Shown: piece after piece, positions 1 to 7,364 of the stretch
Numbering within the stretch: position 1 is the first letter of the stretch
Layout: each line of letters starts with the position of its first letter
From: an uncultured Eubacteriales bacterium
Lineage (GTDB): Bacteria > Bacillota > Clostridia > Peptostreptococcales > Anaerovoracaceae
DNA length: 36,280 bases
Reading direction: 5' to 3'
Assembly: GCA_902798745.1 (NCBI GenBank)
Contig: CADBXM010000016.1
Span: forward strand, 1-36,280
Notes under the pieces: model-generated
What the model saw: only the letters and a program-made list of their open reading frames with translations
Databases searched by the model: none
What the model was told of the DNA's origin: nothing
Translations under genes and position numbers: made by a program

Positions 1-1
1 C

Positions 2-154
2 ATCACTGAGGACATGACTCTCAGGATGGCTCTGACAGACGGATGGACGCTCCTCATGGCAGCTATCCTCCTGATCCAGGCAGTCATCGCAGTGATCGCC
101 AACAAGTCAGACAAGGAAGACGAAGAAGAAATGACAGAAGCAGTTAACGCTTAA
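2..154 (+). CDS. C-terminal end of a membrane protein (partial)
   Basis: The frame open from the left edge ends at TAA 152-154, directly followed by a second stop, TAG. The visible 50 residues hold one hydrophobic stretch (LLMAAILLIQAVIAVIA) followed by a Lys/Asp/Glu-rich tail, as in the last transmembrane helix and cytoplasmic tail of a transporter. An internal ATG at 14 could instead start a 46-residue single-span protein, but no good ribosome binding site is visible there. The family cannot be named from this piece. Confidence 0.5.
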   Translation: MTEDMTLRMALTDGWTLLMAAILLIQAVIAVIANKSDKEDEEEMTEAVNA

Positions 155-216
155 TAGAAAACAGATTTCAACATAGACTCCAACCCCTAATACATGGGAT
201 GTTCTCCCAGGCAAAA

Positions 217-245
217 CCCCGGCTCAAAGAGCCGGGGCTTTGCTG
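217..245 (+). terminator. Rho-independent terminator of the left-edge gene
   Basis: A GC-rich stem (217-225 with 229-237, CCCCGGCTC / GAGCCGGGG) with a 3-nt loop is followed by CTTTGCTGTTCT. On the minus strand the same stem is followed by TTTTGC, so it may also back up termination of coaBC. Confidence 0.75.
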
Positions 246-272
246 TTCTGACGATTCTCTGTGCCAAAACAA

Positions 273-311
273 GTGGTGCTCAACGGGAGTTGGGCACCAC
301 AGTTATTTTGC
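273..311 (-). terminator. Bidirectional terminator hairpin after coaBC
   Basis: A 12-bp stem (273-284 with 289-300, one G-U pair) and a GGGA loop. On the minus strand it is followed by TTGTTTTGG and on the plus strand by AGTTATTTTG. It lies 48 bp past the coaBC stop. Confidence 0.6.
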
Positions 312-358
312 GAAAGTATTATATTTTGTGATTTGATGTTGCTTGACTGAAACCGCGA

Positions 359-1555
359 TTAGAGCTTTTTCGCTATCCTGTCGAGTATAGCGTCGGCGGC
401 TTCCTCTTTGCTCATGATAGGGAGTTCGTCGATTTTGTCTTTCGTGATGAGAGTCAGGATGTTGGTGTCTCCGGCGAAACCGGCGCCCTCTTTCCTGAGG
501 CTGTTGGCGCAGATCATGTCGACGTTCTTTTTCTCAAGCTTGGCTGACGCGTTTGCAAGGAGGTTTTCTGTCTCCATCGCGAATCCGCAGAGGAACTGCC
601 CCTCTCTTCTGTGGCGGCCGAGCCAGGCGAGTATATCCTGAGTCGGTTCAAGCTCTATGCTGCGGCCCGATTCCGCGTCGCTCTTTTTGATTTTCTCTGT
701 CGCGACTTCGGCCGGCCTGTAGTCGGCGACCGCCGCTGCTTTGATGATTATATCCATGTCTTCTGCGCGGGAAGTCACCGCCTCAAACATGTCCTCGGCG
801 CTCAGCACGTTTACTGTCTCTACGAAAGGCTCTTTTGGAAGAGCTGTTCTGCCCGATACCAAAGTAACTTCGGCTCCGCGCCTCGCTGCCATCCTGGCGA
901 TGGCATAGCCCATTTTGCCGCTGGAATGATTGGTGATGTAGCGCACAGGGTCGATCGCTTCCTGCGTCGGCCCTGCGGTCACGAGCAGCTTTTTGCCCAG
1001 GAGGTCTTTCTCGTGACCGATCGCATGCTCCACGCATGCGATCAGCGCGTCCGGCTCAGGCATCTTTCCCTTGCCCTCATCGCCGCACGCGAGCAGGCCC
1101 TCCGCCGGCTCTATCACTTCGAAACCGTAATCGCGCAGTATATCCAGATTGTCCTGCGTGGCAGGGTTCTCATACATCGCCGTATTCATCGCCGGCGCGA
1201 CGATCTTAGGGCAGGTGCAAGCCAGAACAGTAGTAGTGAGCATATTGTCCGCTATTCCGTGGGCGAGCTTTGCGATGGTGTTCGCTGTCGCAGGCGCTAT
1301 AAGCACCACATCCGCAGCCTTGGCAAGCGAGATATGCTTCACATCATATTCAAAATCGCGGTCAAACATATCCACTGTGCAGCGGTTGTTTGTCAGTGTC
1401 TCAAATGTGAGAGGGGAGATAAACTTTGCAGCGTTCTCGGTCATCACGACATGGACATCGTATCCTTTTTTCTTGAGCCCGCTTGCGACATACGCCGTTT
1501 TATACGCGGCTATCCCGCCTGTGATCCCCAGTAGTACAGTCTTTTTCTTCGCCAT
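359..1555 (-). CDS. coaBC: Bifunctional phosphopantothenoylcysteine decarboxylase / phosphopantothenate-cysteine ligase
   Basis: Makes 4'-phosphopantetheine precursor in cytosolic coenzyme A synthesis: CoaB couples cysteine to phosphopantothenate and CoaC, an FMN enzyme, decarboxylates the product. The 398-aa length is normal for the fused enzyme. The N-terminal CoaC half has the flavoprotein start GITGGIAAYK, the His of VKHISLAKAADV, the PAMNTAMYENP substrate clamp and the flap Cys in ACGDEGKGKM. The CoaB half has AGPTQEAIDPVRYITNHSSG, KAAAVADYRP and the Lys-rich KIKKSD. The ATG is preceded by GAGG on the minus strand. It is a single gene between terminators, divergent from pta. Confidence 0.96.
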   Translation of the reverse strand: MAKKKTVLLGITGGIAAYKTAYVASGLKKKGYDVHVVMTENAAKFISPLTFETLTNNRCTVDMFDRDFEYDVKHISLAKAADVVLIAPATANTIAKLAHGIADNMLTTTVLACTCPKIVAPAMNTAMYENPATQDNLDILRDYGFEVIEPAEGLLACGDEGKGKMPEPDALIACVEHAIGHEKDLLGKKLLVTAGPTQEAIDPVRYITNHSSGKMGYAIARMAARRGAEVTLVSGRTALPKEPFVETVNVLSAEDMFEAVTSRAEDMDIIIKAAAVADYRPAEVATEKIKKSDAESGRSIELEPTQDILAWLGRHRREGQFLCGFAMETENLLANASAKLEKKNVDMICANSLRKEGAGFAGDTNILTLITKDKIDELPIMSKEEAADAILDRIAKKL

Positions 1556-1595
1556 TTCGAATACCTCGCGACTTCAAAAGCTATTTTCTACCAAT

Positions 1596-1624
1596 AGTGT
1601 AAGCATCTGCCGTGCTTTGGTCAA
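1596..1624 (-). promoter_or_regulatory. Sigma-A type promoter of coaBC
   Basis: On the minus strand TTGACC (1624-1619), a 17-bp spacer and TACACT (1601-1596), about 40 bp upstream of the coaBC ATG. The match and spacing are close to consensus. Confidence 0.65.
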
Positions 1625-1633
1625 TAAAAAGTG

Positions 1634-1662
1634 TTTTATTTAACGCCCCTCGCTGATACAAT
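1634..1662 (+). promoter_or_regulatory. Possible promoter of pta
   Basis: A TACAAT -10 hexamer at 1657-1662 lies 60 bp before the pta ATG. The -35 at 17-bp spacing (TTTTAT, 1634-1639) is weak, so only the -10 is persuasive. The site overlaps no other gene. Confidence 0.35.
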
Positions 1663-1722
1663 ATATACGGCAACAATATTGCAAGATTATCACTGATTTA
1701 CTAATGAAAACGGAGATTTGAT

Positions 1723-2733
1723 ATGTTTGACAAACTGATCGAAAAAGTAAAGGCTGAGCCTAAGACCATCGTATTCACAGAAGGCCCTGACGCACGTATC
1801 CAGGAGGCTGCTGCGAGACTTCTCGCTGAGGGTCTCATGAACGTTATCCTCGTTGGTAACGAGGCTGAGATCAAGGAAGCTGCTGCAAAGGGCGGTTTCG
1901 ACATCAGCAAGGCTGAGATCATCGACCCTGAGGCTTATGAGGGCATGGATGAGATGGTAGCTAAGATGGTAGAGCTCAGAAAGGGCAAAATGACCGAGGA
2001 AGAGTGCGCTGCCAACCTCAAGAAGGGCAACTACTTCGGCACTATGCTCGTAAAGATGGGCAAGGCTGACTGCCTGCTCGGCGGAGCTACTTACTCCACA
2101 GCCGACACGATCCGCCCTGCGCTCCAGCTCGTAAAGACAAAACCTGGCGCTCACCTCGTAAGTTCATGCTTCATCCTCAACCGTGACAGCGGCGACGAGA
2201 ATCTCAGAACTATCGCGATGGGTGACTGCGCGGTCAACCTCGACTACACAGACAGCACAGACAAAGAGGGCAATGTGACCTTCACAGGCGCTCAGAAACT
2301 CGCTGAGGTAGCAGTTGAGATCGAAAAGTGCGCTCGCACATTCGGCATCGACCCTAAAGTAGCGATGCTCAGCTTCTCCACAAAGGGATCCGGCAAGGGC
2401 GGCACAGTCGCTCTCTCCGCAGAGGCTGTCAAGATCGCGAAAGAGCTCAACCCTGATATGAAGATCGACGGCGAGATGCAGTTCGACGCAGCTGTTTCCC
2501 CAACAGTCGGCCAGCTCAAATTCCCTGGCTCCGACGTTGCGGGTTATGCAAACACATTCGTGTTCCCTCTGATCGAGGCTGGTAACATCGGCTACAAGAT
2601 CGCTCAGAGACTCGGCGGCTACGCTGCTTACGGACCTATCCTGCTCGGACTCAACGCGCCTATCAACGACTTGTCGAGAGGCTGCGACGCAGAGGAAGTT
2701 TACAGGATGTCGATCATCACAGCAGCTCTGTAA
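1723..2733 (+). CDS. pta: Phosphate acetyltransferase
   Basis: Interconverts acetyl-CoA and acetyl phosphate, the first step of ATP-yielding acetate formation. The 336-aa length is that of the short, single-domain Pta of Gram-positive bacteria. Family marks include the N-terminal KTIVFTEGPDARIQEAA, GGATYSTADTIRPALQ, LSFSTKGSGKG, GEMQFDAA and the C-terminal NDLSRGC. A GGAG ribosome binding site (1712-1715) sits 7 bp before the ATG. The usual partner ackA (acetate kinase) is not adjacent; pta stands alone with its own terminator. Codon use is that of a highly expressed gene (uniform GCT, AAG, CTC). Function is near certain from the sequence. Confidence 0.95.
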   Translation: MFDKLIEKVKAEPKTIVFTEGPDARIQEAAARLLAEGLMNVILVGNEAEIKEAAAKGGFDISKAEIIDPEAYEGMDEMVAKMVELRKGKMTEEECAANLKKGNYFGTMLVKMGKADCLLGGATYSTADTIRPALQLVKTKPGAHLVSSCFILNRDSGDENLRTIAMGDCAVNLDYTDSTDKEGNVTFTGAQKLAEVAVEIEKCARTFGIDPKVAMLSFSTKGSGKGGTVALSAEAVKIAKELNPDMKIDGEMQFDAAVSPTVGQLKFPGSDVAGYANTFVFPLIEAGNIGYKIAQRLGGYAAYGPILLGLNAPINDLSRGCDAEEVYRMSIITAAL

Positions 2734-2796
2734 TCTGCGCGGATCTTCGCTTGCGGCATTGTAAGGTTTCGACCGGTCGCAGCGGATATATTGAAC

Positions 2797-2836
2797 AAAA
2801 AAGGCGGATAGCTGACAAAGCCGTCCGCCTTTGTCA
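2797..2836 (+). terminator. Terminator after pta
   Basis: AAAGGCGGA (2800-2808) pairs with TCCGCCTTT (2824-2832) around a 15-nt loop, 65 bp after the pta stop. The T-tract is short (TTTGTC), so strength is uncertain. Confidence 0.55.
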
Positions 2837-2944
2837 TTGACTGATATGCCTTTTCGTTCATGTGTGATAATATTGATTTGTACGGGCAACAAGTTAGTTG
2901 CATATGTGCATATGAATGATTTAGTTTTATGAAGGGAGATAACA

Positions 2945-3625
2945 ATGGGGACTGTCAATTTGAAAAAAATCGCATCTGTTGTGTTGGCTATGGCGGTATT
3001 CTTTTCCTTTACCCTGGCTATGACAGCAGAAGCAAATGCGGCTTCATCGGGCACATTGAAATCAACAGTGTATACAGGAGTGATTAAAAACGGCAACACG
3101 GTATACTGCAGCACATCAGCAGGCATATACAAAGTGAAACTGAAAAATCAGAAAGTTGTAAAGAAAACGCGTCTGGTAAAAAGCTATGAGAATAACGTTG
3201 TTAATACTATGAAACTAAAAGGCAACTACTTGTATTACACATGCTTCTATCCTGTCGGCGAATACATGAATAGGGTCAATGTAAAGACAGGCAAGGAAGA
3301 AGAAATTTTTGGACCTTATAAAGGACGCTTTAAAAAATATATGTCAGTATCCGTATTATCATATGCGATTAAAGGGAAAAAACTATACGCAAGAATTAAT
3401 TACGGTGATGGGGATGAAAAAGATTACAAAAAAACTTTTGTTTCAAAGTTAAACGGAAAATCCCCGGAAAAAACAAGCGTCAAGATAAAAAGTACGGAAA
3501 AAGCTTCAAATAAGAAGGGTTACACGATAGTCGAAAAAGGAATAGAAACGGAAGATAGTTATGAAACTAAGTGCTATCTTAAAACTCCTAAAGGAAAGTT
3601 CTACCTTGGAAAGTACGCGTATTAA
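2945..3625 (+). CDS. Secreted DUF5050-like beta-propeller-repeat protein
   Basis: A 226-aa exported protein of unknown role. Residues 1-32 form a signal peptide with a cleavage-like ANA-AS end. The mature part is rich in Lys and Tyr and holds short strands such as GNYLYYTCFYP and NRVNVKTGKEEEI that resemble the repeats of DUF5050/beta-propeller surface proteins, in which one strand displays a value and the next reports it. AAGGGAGA (2931-2938) is the ribosome binding site. The gene is visibly richer in A/T than pta, which fits recent acquisition or relaxed codon use. It is monocistronic and convergent with the acyl-CoA synthetase. Family assignment is tentative; export is well supported. Confidence 0.7.
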   Translation: MGTVNLKKIASVVLAMAVFFSFTLAMTAEANAASSGTLKSTVYTGVIKNGNTVYCSTSAGIYKVKLKNQKVVKKTRLVKSYENNVVNTMKLKGNYLYYTCFYPVGEYMNRVNVKTGKEEEIFGPYKGRFKKYMSVSVLSYAIKGKKLYARINYGDGDEKDYKKTFVSKLNGKSPEKTSVKIKSTEKASNKKGYTIVEKGIETEDSYETKCYLKTPKGKFYLGKYAY

Positions 3626-3657
3626 AGATTTCTGACAGCATTGACACATAACAACAA

Positions 3658-3712
3658 AACTGACCTCCTTAAGTTGGATATTTTGTCTAACTTTGGGGGG
3701 TCAGTTCATTTT
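3658..3712. terminator. Long palindrome between convergent genes; terminator and possible IS-end remnant
   Basis: An imperfect inverted repeat: AACTGACC at 3658 pairs with GGTCAGTT ending at 3706, and AAGTTGGA (3671-3678) with TCTAACTT (3686-3693), around a TATTTTG loop. It lies 34 bp after one stop and 47 bp from the other, so it can terminate both genes. On the minus strand it begins TGAACTGACCCCCCAAAG, followed by TTAGACA, which resembles the ends of IS3-family (IS150 group) elements as I remember them. No transposase is present. Confidence 0.55.
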
Positions 3713-3758
3713 CAAGGGTATTTTCAGCCACTTATAGTATACGCTTAGGATATCTTGC

Positions 3759-5600
3759 TTATGCGCGCTTGTTATCCTCTACGAAGCGTCTTATCTTCAT
3801 CGATGTGGTCTTGTCGAATTCTCTCTCTCGTATGATGAAGTGAGCTATCTTCTTGAACCTCGGCATGTCGGAATTGATCTTGTCGATCTCTTTGTCGATC
3901 AGATCGTACACCTGCTCTTCGGTGTAGCCTTCGCCGAGCTTCGCCTCGACTTCCTCCTTGTTGAGCCTTACAGTTGCGTGGATACCGTTGAACTCAGAGC
4001 TTGGGTCGAGCTCGCCGCCCCATACCATGCACTCATCGATGTATTTGTTTGCCAGCAGATAACTTTCGAGTTCCTCAGGGAACACGTTCTTGCCGTTGGC
4101 TGCGATGATGATGTTCTTCTTGCGGCCTGTGATGAATACATAGTTGTCGCGGTCGAGGTAACCGACGTCGCCTGTGTGGAACCAACCCTCTTCATCGAGC
4201 ACCGCTTTGGTGTTCTCTTCATCTTTATAATAGCCCTTCATGATCTGAGGGCCGCGGAACGCGATCTCTCCGATTCCGTTTGAGTCGGCGTCGAGTATCT
4301 TGCACTCGGTGAATGGCATGACATGCCCCGCCGAAGAGTTCCTCATATATTTACGCTTGGCCGGGTTGAGCGCCACGATAGGAGAGCACTCAGTGAGCCC
4401 GTATCCCTGTATCGCGTTGAAGCCCACGCTGCAGAAGAAATCGAGTATGGCTCCGTCGATCGGAGCGCCACCCGAAATAAGGGTGTGCAGCCTGCCGCCA
4501 AACACTTCCTGAATGTCCTTCGATACGCTTTTCGGCAGCTTCACTTTGAAGCGTCTGGCTTCTCTGTCCATCAGTCTGAACGCCATCATCTGCTTATCGG
4601 TGAGCTTGTCCTCGATATTGCGCATTATCTTGCCGTAGAAATTCTCGATGAGAGCCGGAACCGCGAGCAAGATCGTCGGGCGCACTTCCTGTATATCCTT
4701 CCTCAGGTATTTGAGGCCGCGGCTGAACGCGATGGTCGAACCGCTGTAGCAGCATGAAAGGAATGTTGCTGTGCATTCGTAAGCGTGGTGTATCGGCAGC
4801 ACTGAGAAGCAGATGTCTTTTGGCTTCGCCTCGAACATCGACTGCACCAGCACCGTGTCGAGCAGGAGGTTTCTGTGGGTGAGCATGACGCCCTTGCTGA
4901 CTCCGGTCGTTCCTGAAGTAAAGAGTATGGCGGCAACGTCTGTGTTGACAACCTGCGCGTCGATGTAGCGCCTGTCGCCGCTCCAGATCTTATGCCTTCC
5001 TTCTTCTCTCAGCTTCTGCCACGAGAGGAGACCCGCTTCGACGTCTTCGTCTTCCTCCATGTCCGCGTTGATGATATAGCGGAGCTTTGTCTCGCCGCTC
5101 GCCTTGATGTTCTTGAATCTCTCGTAGTATTTCTTGTTGATCGTGATCACGGCTTCCATTTCGCCCTTGATCGTGAGCTGTTTCAGCTCGCTTTCGTTGA
5201 GCTCCCTGTCGAGAGGGCATACGACTCCGACTCCGCCTACGATGGCGAGGTAGGACTCAGCCCACTCTGAGGAGTTTCTGCCGATAAGACCGATGTGCCT
5301 GTCCTCGAGCCCGAGGTCCAGAAGCCCTGTCCCGATCGCGTTGACATCCTCGCGCGCCTTGAGGAAGCTTATCTCCCTGAACGGCTCGTTCGGCTTATAC
5401 TTCTGCATGAAAAACGGCAGATCCGGGTGCTCGTCGGCGCTGTAGTTCAGCATGTCCTTGAGATCCGTCACCACGTGCTTATCTTTGAAGAGGTAGCGCT
5501 TGTCTTTGGATTTTCTGAGCCCATCGAGCATCTCGCTGATGACATCGCGCTCGCGCCTCTTGATGTTTCTGTATTCTGAATCTGTAAATCTTCTGCTCAT
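3759..5600 (-). CDS. Long-chain acyl-CoA synthetase (AMP-forming), FadD/FAA1-like
   Basis: Activates a fatty or related carboxylic acid to acyl-CoA through an acyl-adenylate. The 613 residues carry the whole ANL superfamily signature: P-loop TSGTTGVSKG (228-237), GYGLTE (399-404), HTGD (475-478), GRKKN (492-496) and the catalytic C-terminal Lys in TTSMKIRR (Lys602). The length and GYGLTECSPI motif fit long-chain (FAA1) rather than acetyl-CoA synthetases. The exact acid cannot be read from sequence. The start has no Shine-Dalgarno site; a TATAAA hexamer (minus strand, 5616-5611) ends only 10 bp before the ATG, so the 5' leader may be very short. Monocistronic, divergent from the hypB genes. 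Confidence 0.92.
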   Translation of the reverse strand: MSRRFTDSEYRNIKRRERDVISEMLDGLRKSKDKRYLFKDKHVVTDLKDMLNYSADEHPDLPFFMQKYKPNEPFREISFLKAREDVNAIGTGLLDLGLEDRHIGLIGRNSSEWAESYLAIVGGVGVVCPLDRELNESELKQLTIKGEMEAVITINKKYYERFKNIKASGETKLRYIINADMEEDEDVEAGLLSWQKLREEGRHKIWSGDRRYIDAQVVNTDVAAILFTSGTTGVSKGVMLTHRNLLLDTVLVQSMFEAKPKDICFSVLPIHHAYECTATFLSCCYSGSTIAFSRGLKYLRKDIQEVRPTILLAVPALIENFYGKIMRNIEDKLTDKQMMAFRLMDREARRFKVKLPKSVSKDIQEVFGGRLHTLISGGAPIDGAILDFFCSVGFNAIQGYGLTECSPIVALNPAKRKYMRNSSAGHVMPFTECKILDADSNGIGEIAFRGPQIMKGYYKDEENTKAVLDEEGWFHTGDVGYLDRDNYVFITGRKKNIIIAANGKNVFPEELESYLLANKYIDECMVWGGELDPSSEFNGIHATVRLNKEEVEAKLGEGYTEEQVYDLIDKEIDKINSDMPRFKKIAHFIIREREFDKTTSMKIRRFVEDNKRA

Positions 5601-5644
5601 ATAGTGTGAGTTTATATCTTTTGATACCCTTTGTTATTGATGCT

Positions 5645-5758
5645 TGCATATTGAGCGCTACAGCGTACTATAGCACAAACATATTATGCGTGCATATTGA
5701 AATAGAAATTGGTAAAATACTTCTTAATAGTTGCTAAGCGTTATGGCGAACCAACTAT
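5645..5758. promoter_or_regulatory. Intergenic repeats between acyl-CoA synthetase and hypB genes
   Basis: The divergent intergenic region (5601-5842) contains a direct repeat TGCATATTGA (5645-5654 and 5691-5700, 46 bp apart) and an inverted repeat ATAGTTG (5727-5733) / CAACTAT (5752-5758). These could be operators, but no regulator is identified and the region is A/T-rich. No clear -35/-10 pair for the first hypB gene was found. Confidence 0.25.
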
Positions 5759-5842
5759 AACGAACGAATTATACCATACATGGGCGACGTGTCCATGAGT
5801 ATGTGTATATAAATGAAGAAATATTAATCGAAAGGCAAAACT

Positions 5843-6514
5843 ATGGAACTAAGTGAACTTAAGATCATCGATCTGAAAGAGAGCATCCTCGCGGACAACG
5901 ACGCGGACGCAGAAAAACTGAGAAAAGAACTCGCGGACGAGAAGACAGTGTATATCAATGTGATGAGCTCGCCGGGGTCGGGCAAGACTTCTACTATACT
6001 GAGGATCGTCGAGCAGCTGAAGCTGAGCCACAAAGTGGGCGTGCTTGAGGCGGATATCGACGGTGACGTGGATACAAAGACAATGCTGAGCGAGGGCATT
6101 CCTTCGATACAGCTTCATACGGGCGGCATGTGCCATCTCGACGCGGACATGTCGAGACAGGCGCTTCGCGAGATCGGCTCGCAGGGCCTCGACATCGTGA
6201 TCCTGGAGAACGTCGGCAATCTCGTTTGCCCGGCGGAGTTCGACACAGGAGCAAATATCAATCTCGTGATCCTGTCGGTGCCTGAGGGCGACGACAAACC
6301 TCTCAAGTACCCTCTGATGTTCAGCAAGGCCGATGTGGTAGTCGTCAACAAGATCGACGCCATGGAGGCGTTCGACTTCAACACAGAGAGGTTCAAGGAG
6401 AACGTGGCGAAATGTACCAACGCTCCTGTGTTCTTCGTATCGGCTGCGACAGGCGAGGGCATCGTGAAGCTGGGAGAGTGGCTGCACGAGCAGGCCGACG
6501 CGCTGCTTGCGTAA
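5843..6514 (+). CDS. hypB: HypB-family nickel metallochaperone GTPase (complete metal site)
   Basis: HypB is a SIMIBI-class GTPase that delivers Ni to [NiFe]-hydrogenase, usually with HypA. The 223-aa protein has Walker A SPGSGKT (43-49), a VLEADIDGD switch region, GNLVCP, NKID base recognition and FFVSAATGEG. The interface metal ligands of the family are present as Cys97-His98 (GGMCHLD) and Cys129 (NLVCP). There is no N-terminal His-rich stretch. AAAGG precedes the ATG. No hypA, other hyp genes or hydrogenase subunits lie in the window, so the client is unknown. A second paralogue follows after 159 bp. Confidence 0.9.
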   Translation: MELSELKIIDLKESILADNDADAEKLRKELADEKTVYINVMSSPGSGKTSTILRIVEQLKLSHKVGVLEADIDGDVDTKTMLSEGIPSIQLHTGGMCHLDADMSRQALREIGSQGLDIVILENVGNLVCPAEFDTGANINLVILSVPEGDDKPLKYPLMFSKADVVVVNKIDAMEAFDFNTERFKENVAKCTNAPVFFVSAATGEGIVKLGEWLHEQADALLA

Positions 6515-6633
6515 ACGGGCAGGCGGGAAAGCGACAGCGCTATACGGACGATACTCTCGCACGGCGTGCTGAAAGCAGAAGAAACCGATAATGAGCGATT
6601 GTCAACAATAATTATTAAGGCGAAAGACAATAG

Positions 6634-6639
6634 TATAAT
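6634..6639 (+). promoter_or_regulatory. -10 hexamer before the second hypB-like gene
   Basis: A perfect TATAAT, 34 bp before the second hypB-like ATG. At 17-bp spacing the -35 (ATTATT) is poor. If used, it would allow the second GTPase and the flavoprotein to be expressed apart from the first hypB. Confidence 0.4.
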
Positions 6640-6673
6640 ATGCTTATAAAAATCCAAAGAAAGTGATAAGGAT

Positions 6674-7345
6674 ATGGCTGAGGAAAAAGTAAGAGTAATA
6701 GACGTAAACGTAGGAATATTTGAGGAAAACGACCGCATCGCCGCTGAGGTGAGAGCGGACAACAAGGCCAAGGGGACATTCATGGTAAACGTGATGGCGT
6801 CGCCGGGCGCAGGCAAGACAACGACACTCCTGCGCACCATCGCCGATCTCGGAGACGAGTATAAGATCGGCGTGATGGAGGCCGACATCGAGGCCACCGT
6901 CGACGCCGAGAAGATGGCAGAGGCAGGAGTCCGCTCCATGCAGATCCACACGGGTGGTGAGTGCGCGATGGATGCTTCGATGACTCAGGCGGCTCTCGCG
7001 GAGTTCGATACATCCGACCTCGACCTGGTGTTCCTCGAGAACGTTGGTAACCTCGTCTGCACAGCTGAGCAGGACACGGGCGCCAACATCAATATAGAGA
7101 TACTGTCGCTTCCTGAAGGCGACGACAAACCTCTCAAGTACCCTCTGATGTTCACAGTGACCCAGGCTGTTATCGTCAACAAGATCGACACACGCAGGTT
7201 CTTTGAGTTCGATGACGAGGCGTTCGTTGAGAGAGTAAAGAGTCTCAATCCGCTTTCCGAGGTGTTCTTCGTATCCGCAAAGACGGGCGAGGGCTTCGAC
7301 GCGTGGGTCGAGTGGCTCAGGAAACAGATCGAGGCGGCGAAGTAG
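6674..7345 (+). CDS. HypB-like GTPase paralogue with altered metal site
   Basis: Same length (223 aa) and layout as the preceding HypB: Walker A SPGAGKT (43-49), EADIEATVD, ENVGNLVC, NKID and FFVSAKTGEG. The key difference is at the metal site, where Cys97 is kept but the His is Ala98 (GGECAMD, codons TGC GCG instead of TGC CAT); Cys129 remains. The GTPase core looks intact, so this is not a decaying copy. It may handle another metal, act without metal, or serve a different client. The ribosome binding site is weak (AAGGA, 6668-6672). The next gene starts 19 bp after the stop, so the two are probably cotranscribed. Confidence 0.85.
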   Translation: MAEEKVRVIDVNVGIFEENDRIAAEVRADNKAKGTFMVNVMASPGAGKTTTLLRTIADLGDEYKIGVMEADIEATVDAEKMAEAGVRSMQIHTGGECAMDASMTQAALAEFDTSDLDLVFLENVGNLVCTAEQDTGANINIEILSLPEGDDKPLKYPLMFTVTQAVIVNKIDTRRFFEFDDEAFVERVKSLNPLSEVFFVSAKTGEGFDAWVEWLRKQIEAAK

Positions 7346-7364
7346 TTGTATATGAGGTGACGCA

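Noticed and set aside
611-1534. Long open frames opposite coaBC and other core genes (also near 2164-3132, 5849-6562, 26263-27225, 33516-34469)
   Set aside because: They are antisense shadows of well-recognised genes, Arg/His/Cys-rich with no domain, signal or ribosome binding site.
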